Source: Agrostemma githago (Eukaryota; Streptophyta; Magnoliopsida; Caryophyllales; Caryophyllaceae). Taken from it: a DNA stretch of 64,000 nucleotides. Below the pieces are notes generated by a model. That model saw nothing but the letters and a program-made list of their open reading frames with translations, searched no databases and had not been told where the DNA came from. Each line of letters starts with the position of its first letter. Position 1 is the stretch's first letter. Shown in pieces: positions 58,240-64,000 of the stretch. The stretch lies in assembly GCA_958450325.1 (NCBI GenBank), contig OY288243.1, forward strand, positions 43,131,378 through 43,195,377, given 5' to 3'. Made by a program: the position numbers and the translations under genes.

Positions 58240-60283
58240 TGTAGACACCCAGATTTGGACCTGGTGACTGCAGAAGTGCCCAACAAACACCCGATGACGA
58301 TAGGACTGCAACGCGACATGGGTTCGCGATGTTATAGGTAGTTTTCCTATAGAACGGATCAAATAATTACTCGGAAAAATTAAAAACTAACATGATGGCA
58401 ACCTTAGTCGTGTCGTTACGGTCACATAGATACTAATTAGAGTTAAATCCGACACCGGGACCCCGAGTCTGCCCCGAAACTCGAACCGAGTCAGCACCGT
58501 GTCAAGCGAACCTCAGGATGATCACCCGAGGCCCACTAAACCCACGGCGCTAGGTCAAGCCGTGGGAAGCCTTAATACCCAAGAAACATATTATACGTCC
58601 GCCTCAAAGTTTTGGAAAGTATCAAAACCGTATCCTCAAAATCCCAACTGCCCCACCCTACGCGCCTGGGTCTCACCACGCCTTAGCCCAGGTGCCTGAG
58701 TCTTGGTGCGCCCCAGCTCAGGCGTCCATATGGGCGACGAGGTCCAAAAACACCTATAAATACCCCCCTCCGCCTCATTCATTCGACACACAATTCATTC
58801 TTCTCTTCTCCCTCTAAACTTTCGCTAAGGGCTCGCACTCCGACACCCAAGACAAACGATCCACTCGATCGTAGTTCCGATAAAAAAAAGCGACATCAAC
58901 GTTATTCCTCATCTTCGAGCACCCAACTCAATACCGAGGTGCCTGTGATCGACTAGCTCAAAACTAGTAACGAAGTTCTGCTGGATTAGCCGCAGAACTA
59001 GTCCTTAGCAAACGAAGCTCTGCCGGAGTAGCCGCGGGAAGGTCAAACGGTAACGGAGTTCTGCCCGAGTCACAAGTCAAAGCTAGGAGGTTCCGCCTGT
59101 TGATCGAGCGAGACGTCATTAGGTTGCCATCTAAACAAAACTTTCCATATTTGTACTTTCTATTGTTATGCACTACGACAACACTAGGTGTGGGCGCTAG
59201 GCCCACAAGCATCTACTAAAATACGTAACGTCCCAACTTCAACCACAAATACTAAAACACACAAAATTATCTATGCATCGAGTCCCGTTTAGTGTATACT
59301 CCGAGGGTGCAATTCCTCACAATGTGACTTACTTACGTTCGCATTTACAGTTTTTCGTATGATTTATTGCTATTATGACCTTATAATTTCATGCTAAATC
59401 ACTTAACACGGAATTCAAAATGTAAAATAACTTAAAACTGAACAAAGTGATGGTCGGGTTCCGTATTAGTCCGGGTGCTCACCTTATTAGGTTCGACGCA
59501 TCTCTACTAATGCCAAACCGACGCATCTTAAGCAGAATACCAGGTAAGTTATACCACAAGAACGACTAATGTCTGTATTATCGCGTTAAACCTGATTTGC
59601 TAATACGTATAATACTAGTACTCTCTACTCTTCTACGTGCATCTTTTCATGGCCTGCTTGTCACGTGAAATCGCATGCAAAGAATGTAAACACTACTAGT
59701 TCGACGATAAAATTACTTGTCCTTAAAACAACCGACGTAGCAAGAAACATAGGGTTAAAACAACGGATGTTACAGTATTTCCACCACAACAAAAGAACTA
59801 GGATATCAGCCCACTGATTGATTAGTAGAGGCCGCTATAGTGCGGGCGGGATTGGGTGCTGACATCTATCGGATGTTGGCTTCCCAATACGTACCCTCAC
59901 CCCTTACTTAGAATCGACGGTTTTTGGATGTCCGAAACCATTAGCAATGAGAGTCATTCCATGCATGGAGTGCTTAAGGGTACAAGTCTTTATCTTTAGG
60001 TCTCGTGCCACTCAACTTTGAGACGGTAAGGGTTCAAAGTTGACTTGAACGGTTTCCGAGTCCCCATAATTGACTCGATGGCGACTCCACAAATCGGCAA
60101 CGAATTCAGTTCACTAAAAAGGTCGCCTTACCAAATGAATTGGCCTTTAAACATTTACAACCACGTCTTGATCGATTCCCAAACGGAAACACGGGTGCCC
60201 TCACCCGTCTAGTACAAGTCCGGATCGTCATCCAAATCGAGGTCCGACACTTCGCCCCGTATGCGAGATCGGGCCGGCCCCCG
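58240..60283 (+). repeat. 3' LTR of the plus Ogre-like element, left part
   Basis: Starts with the intact TGTAGACACCC and aligns with 44565-46640. TATAAATA at 58755-58762. It is interrupted after ...CGGCCCCCG and resumes at 63819. Identity to the 5' LTR looks lower than that between the LTRs of the minus element, so this insertion is probably older. Confidence 0.9.
58755..58762 (+). promoter_or_regulatory. TATA box in 3' LTR
   Basis: TATAAATA about 515 bp into the LTR, followed by a CT-rich stretch ('ttcttctcttctccctct') like a transcription start region. Confidence 0.6.
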
Positions 60284-63200
60284 TGTAACACCCGCTATTT
60301 TCCTAGCATTTTTATTCTTTCCGTTATGACGTCGTTATAACTCTATCACATTTTGGCTTATGTTTCATCATTTTTTGAAGCTTATCTTCAATTTTGAGTT
60401 TCATGACATTTACTTTTATTTTAAAAGATTTTAATTCTTTTACATCTATTTATTTGGTTTTCTTCGTAAACTAATTAATTTTCCCCGAAGAATTCTATTT
60501 CTCTTTGAATTGACGTTTTAAGCCCGGATTTAAGTCGTTCCTTTTACCAAAAATGTTTAAATACGTTTATATAATATTTTCAACTAAGAAATATTTTTAG
60601 TTACTAAAAACAAGCCATTTATGATTTTATTGCGAAGCTTCGCGAATAATTATTTTCTTACGCGAGGTTTACTCGAATTGCTTTGAAATGCCTTTAACTA
60701 TTTTACGATTCTTCTTTTTATCAACTTATAAATTATTTGAGACCTTTTCCTCATATTTTGGACCGACAAAGCTCCTTGTCACAATTTAACTATGTTTTAT
60801 TAATACGTTTCATTTTATCATAATAAACCGTAAACATAAGATTCTTTACTTGTCATTAAATTGAGGCTTTAATACTCAAATTATTAATTCCTCCCTTATC
60901 CATTTTGGCCGGCCAACTTAGGTGATAAACACCTTGGATTATTATTCACCTTAATGTCATTTATGCTCTTTAAGTGTACTAACCTCCTTCTCCTCCTTTA
61001 CTCTACATTCATTTTGTGCATTAACAAGAAAAATTACAACACTTCCTCTCTTCCTTCCCTCTTGGCCGTGTACCCTCTCCATCCTCCCTAGGCTGATTTT
61101 TGTTTAAATCCAGTCCTAATCGTCGCATTTTTATCTTCCAATCAATACTCTTTCCAATTCCTTCGTTAAGGTAATAATCCATGTCGTTTTGATCATTATT
61201 TACCTTGATTTATTTTAGATTTTCTCATGGTATTTTTCTGCCATGATCTTTATATATTGTAGGATTCGTGGACGATCCCGAGGCTGACGAGTATATATTA
61301 TCGATTCAGACTTGGATTAGAGGTAACGTCGATGTTACTCGGTATTTCTTGTTTTTAATTATGTAATAGCATGTATATTTTTTATATTTCATTTTTGACA
61401 ATATATGTATGTCATATAATCTGGAAATTTTTTAAAAGTTGAAATATTGCATGTTTTGGTATTTTTATCGCTTTTACGAGATTAACGATTAAATTGTTGT
61501 GTTAATTTGTAAAATCGTAATATTCGGCCTAAACTTGTAATATATGATTATATTCTATAAAAATGATTTTTTTTGATGATTTTTAATAATTTAGTATTTT
61601 TCTGATATTTTAGTTATCGATTTTTGAATTATTACCGTTTACGAACAAAAACGATTAAAAGCCGATTTTTAGTTCTAGTACTTAAACATTTTATTTTAAT
61701 CTGATTTTTGACGTGGTGAAACTTTATGATGAAATAGAATTTTATGAATTTATTTATAATTGTTCAGAATTATTAAGTGGATGAATTAATTAATCACTTT
61801 AAATCATCGTTTATCTTTAAAACCGCGTTTGTCGTTTAAATTCTCGATTTCTGGTCCCATGATTAAATCTGGAAAAAATATGATTCTGATTATTTCATAA
61901 TAAAATGTAATTTTATGATTTTTAGTGCTTTAATAAAATGTTAGGAACGATAAGTTTTGTTAATGGAATCGTTAATTGTGAAAACGGGGTTAAAAGACGG
62001 TTTTAACGGGATTTATTAAATCTGGAATTTTTGGAAATCTGAAAAAATAGTATTTTGTGTAAAATAATGATTTTTAAGTTTAAAAAATAATTTTTGGATA
62101 TTAATACGTAAATTGTTTGTTAATTACTATTTTTATTAATCGTTATTGTCGAGATTAGACGATTAACGAGAAAACCCTTTTTAAAAACCGAGTCTAAGTA
62201 TTCTAGAAAATTTTCTTTTCTGGACAGAATGTCCATAAATATATTTTAGCTATTTTATGTAATTTTTGTACTAATTATTAAAGTCTTTAATTAATAGTAA
62301 TGATTTTTGGACAAATTACGATTTATCGTTAAAATGCTTCGTCTTACCTAAAAGATTTATTTTTCCAGCTATTTTGAAAATATTTAAATCTAAAACTTTG
62401 AGAGTAAAATTATCCCTTAACGTACACTAAATATATTCATTTGTTTAATTAAATAAAAGACGTTAAAAGATTTAATTTAATATTTGCCGTAAAATCTTAT
62501 TTATAATCGTATTGTCGAAACTAATAATAATTAGGGAATTTTAGTTTAATAAATTTTGAAAACACCCTAATTAGTAGTATTTAAATGTTTAAGACATTTT
62601 TAATCATTTTATAAACACTTGTATGATATTTCAATAATTTAATAAACCCGATTGTTCTCGTTTTAGAAATTAATATCGTTAAGGCCAAAAATACTAGTTT
62701 TATAAATCTATATCGTTTACTAAAAATGTTGAATTAGTATAAACAAATATTTTCGTTATTTTGATATGATGCTATTTTTAGTAAAGTTTCTAAAAATAGA
62801 AGTTTCCTAAAATAGAAAGTTTCCTCTTTTAGAATATTGTGATTACTCCTTTTATCTCCATATTGTTTATAACGATTATATCTTTTGAATATCGATAATG
62901 GCTTGGTTTTGGAGTTATGGAATAAGGACAAGTGTGGGGTTAGAGTAATGTAGTCTAGGATGTACATTTTTGCCATCAACTGTAAGACTGGTGTATCTTT
63001 ATGAGGCACATTGGTTGTTGAAGTGAGCATTGTTTGTGTTCATGAGAGTGTGCATTGTGCCCTTAAACTTAGATATCGCATCGTGTAAGTCGCGTCGGGT
63101 TGAACTGGATATGGTTTGTATCCAAGAGGGTGTATATTACTTAAACCAGGACCTCGCTGCACGCAGTCCTGTTATAGCTGAGTTGCCTAGTTAGAGACTG

Positions 63201-63813
63201 GATTCTGTTATAAGTTAGGTCTACAGTTCTCGAAGCTAGTTTCCAGTATTATCCTAGTGAAAGTTTGGCCGTCTACGCTAATCTTATCCATAACGTCATT
63301 TTGAATATTTTTATTATTATCGATATAATTTGATTTGCAGGTTGGCAAATGTTTTTTGTTTTCTCCGGAAAACTCATTTTTATTATATTGTTTCGAAACG
63401 TGAAGTTTTTCACTGAAAGCTTACTTTTACGAATAGTGTTTTACTGTTTTTCGTTTTTACTATTTTCATACAATAGTAATTACAGTTTTAAAATCATGTT
63501 ATACGGCTGGGAGAACGTTGACGTTGCTCCCCACTGATTGTGGCTGTTATGTTTTGAACATGGCAGGTATATGTGTTTCTCTTCGGGTGGGCTAGTGAGC
63601 AGTTATGAATCCTGCTTATTTATTTTATTAGTTATGTCTTATGGATTGTTCAAACCTCTTTTGTGGATTTTTTAAAATTTTGGCCATTTTAGTTAAGGCC
63701 TATTTTTTGACTTTACCATTTTAATTTTACTAAGACATAGTTACAGTGTGTTTTAATCCCGACTCTACAGTGTTTCCGCCACTGTATCGCGTTTGATTTT
63801 CTAGGGGATTACA
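60284..63813 (+). mobile_element. Solo LTR (3.5 kb) nested in the 3' LTR, Tekay/chromovirus-like
   Basis: Starts TGTAACACCCG and ends GGGGATTACA. Flanked by CCCCG (60279-60283) and CCCTA (63814-63818), a TSD in which a CpG has become TpA. No PBS, PPT or coding region is inside, and only one LTR is present. Sequences such as 'gtggacgatcccgaggctgacgag' and 'aggtaacgtcgatgttac' (about 61268-61340) are of the kind found in large LTRs of Tekay-type chromoviruses; this family assignment is tentative. The open frames (for example 62734-63030) are AT-rich and lack domains. Confidence 0.7.
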
Positions 63814-63818
63814 CCCTA

Positions 63819-63911
63819 GCAGGGAGGGGGCCGCGTTGGTGGCCACCGCCACACGTTGAAAACCGGGTCGGTCCCGCGCGGGGCGTTGGGCGGTGCGGAC
63901 GAACGTCCACA
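63819..63911 (+). repeat. 3' LTR of the plus Ogre-like element, right end
   Basis: Matches 46640-46742 (gcagggagggggccgcg ... GTCCACA) with a 10-bp difference in the 'cgcgcggg' repeat, followed by the TSD AGAGC. Confidence 0.9.
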
Positions 63912-63916
63912 AGAGC

Positions 63917-64000
63917 ACGACATATTCTCAAGGTTACAATTAAATGGATGCATCATCTGTGATACTGCACATCTCTTCGTTGCTCAACTTCTGTTTCTCG
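63917..64000. other. Flanking sequence after the element
   Basis: 84 bp of non-element sequence, the continuation of 44559. Too short to identify. Confidence 0.5.

Larger units (their letters stand above)
44565..63911 (+). mobile_element. Ogre-like Tat retrotransposon (plus), deletion derivative
   Basis: Perfect TSD AGAGC at 44560-44564 and 63912-63916. LTRs at 44565-46742 and 58240-60283 plus 63819-63911 (split by a solo LTR). Arg-type PBS at 46746, PPT at 58226. It retains gag ends and RNase H-integrase, but capsid, protease and RT are gone. The 7.2-kb region after pol carries two antisense genes and tandem repeats. Without the nested 3.5 kb the element is about 15.8 kb. It must have been mobilised, if at all, by a relative. 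Confidence 0.9.

Noticed and set aside
62734..63030. 98-codon minus frame in the 3.5-kb solo LTR
   Set aside because: AT-rich, low complexity, inside a noncoding LTR.

Overview
The window is nuclear DNA of a flowering plant and consists almost entirely of transposable elements. I see no intact host gene. The evidence for a plant is the dominance of Tat-lineage Ty3/Gypsy LTR retrotransposons (Retand-like and Ogre-like), a degraded Ty1/Copia element with an initiator-Met primer-binding site, a Cassandra-type solo LTR carrying a 5S rRNA-like segment, a Stowaway-like MITE, and Helitron-like ends. The Retand-like element hints at Caryophyllaceae/Caryophyllales, but that is only an inference.

Layout. 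1-995: the 3' part (as read on +) of an LTR of family X. 996-8849: AT-rich intergenic DNA with a (CT)n(TA)n microsatellite, a MITE, Helitron-like 3' ends at 3496 and 6619 (both minus), and a long degenerate repeat field. 8855-20803: a Retand-like Tat element (+) with TSD ACATT, nonsense-riddled gag-pol, and two antisense genes between pol and the 3' LTR. 20804-22689: more of the Helitron-like repeat, a Cassandra solo LTR, a Helitron-like 3' end at 21822, and a minisatellite. 22690-28140, resuming at 44047: a degraded Copia element with only its 5' LTR visible. 28141-44041: a solo LTR of family X (TSD TGATG), itself split by an Ogre-like Tat element on the minus strand (29541-43832). 44047-44559: Copia tail and unidentified sequence. 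44565-63911: a second Ogre-like Tat element (+), TSD AGAGC. It has lost capsid, protease and reverse transcriptase but keeps RNase H-integrase and two antisense genes. Its 3' LTR is split by a 3.5-kb solo LTR (60284-63813).

How the parts relate. Nesting gives an order of events: Copia, then LTR X and its reduction to a solo LTR, then the Ogre-like element inside it. Likewise the second Ogre-like element came before the solo LTR inside its 3' LTR. Nonsense codons in the gag-pol frames are almost all explicable as C-to-T or G-to-A changes, as expected for methylated silenced repeats.

The most interesting system is the set of antisense accessory genes. All three Tat elements carry, between pol and the 3' LTR, genes transcribed against gag-pol. 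They have GT-AG introns that preserve phase, and three of the five have candidate TATA boxes. The products are a Transposase_28-like protein with a coiled-coil tail and a 197-residue Cys-cluster/acidic protein in the Retand-like element, and plant-mobile-domain-like proteins in the Ogre-like elements. One of these (gene B) recurs in both Ogre-like elements.
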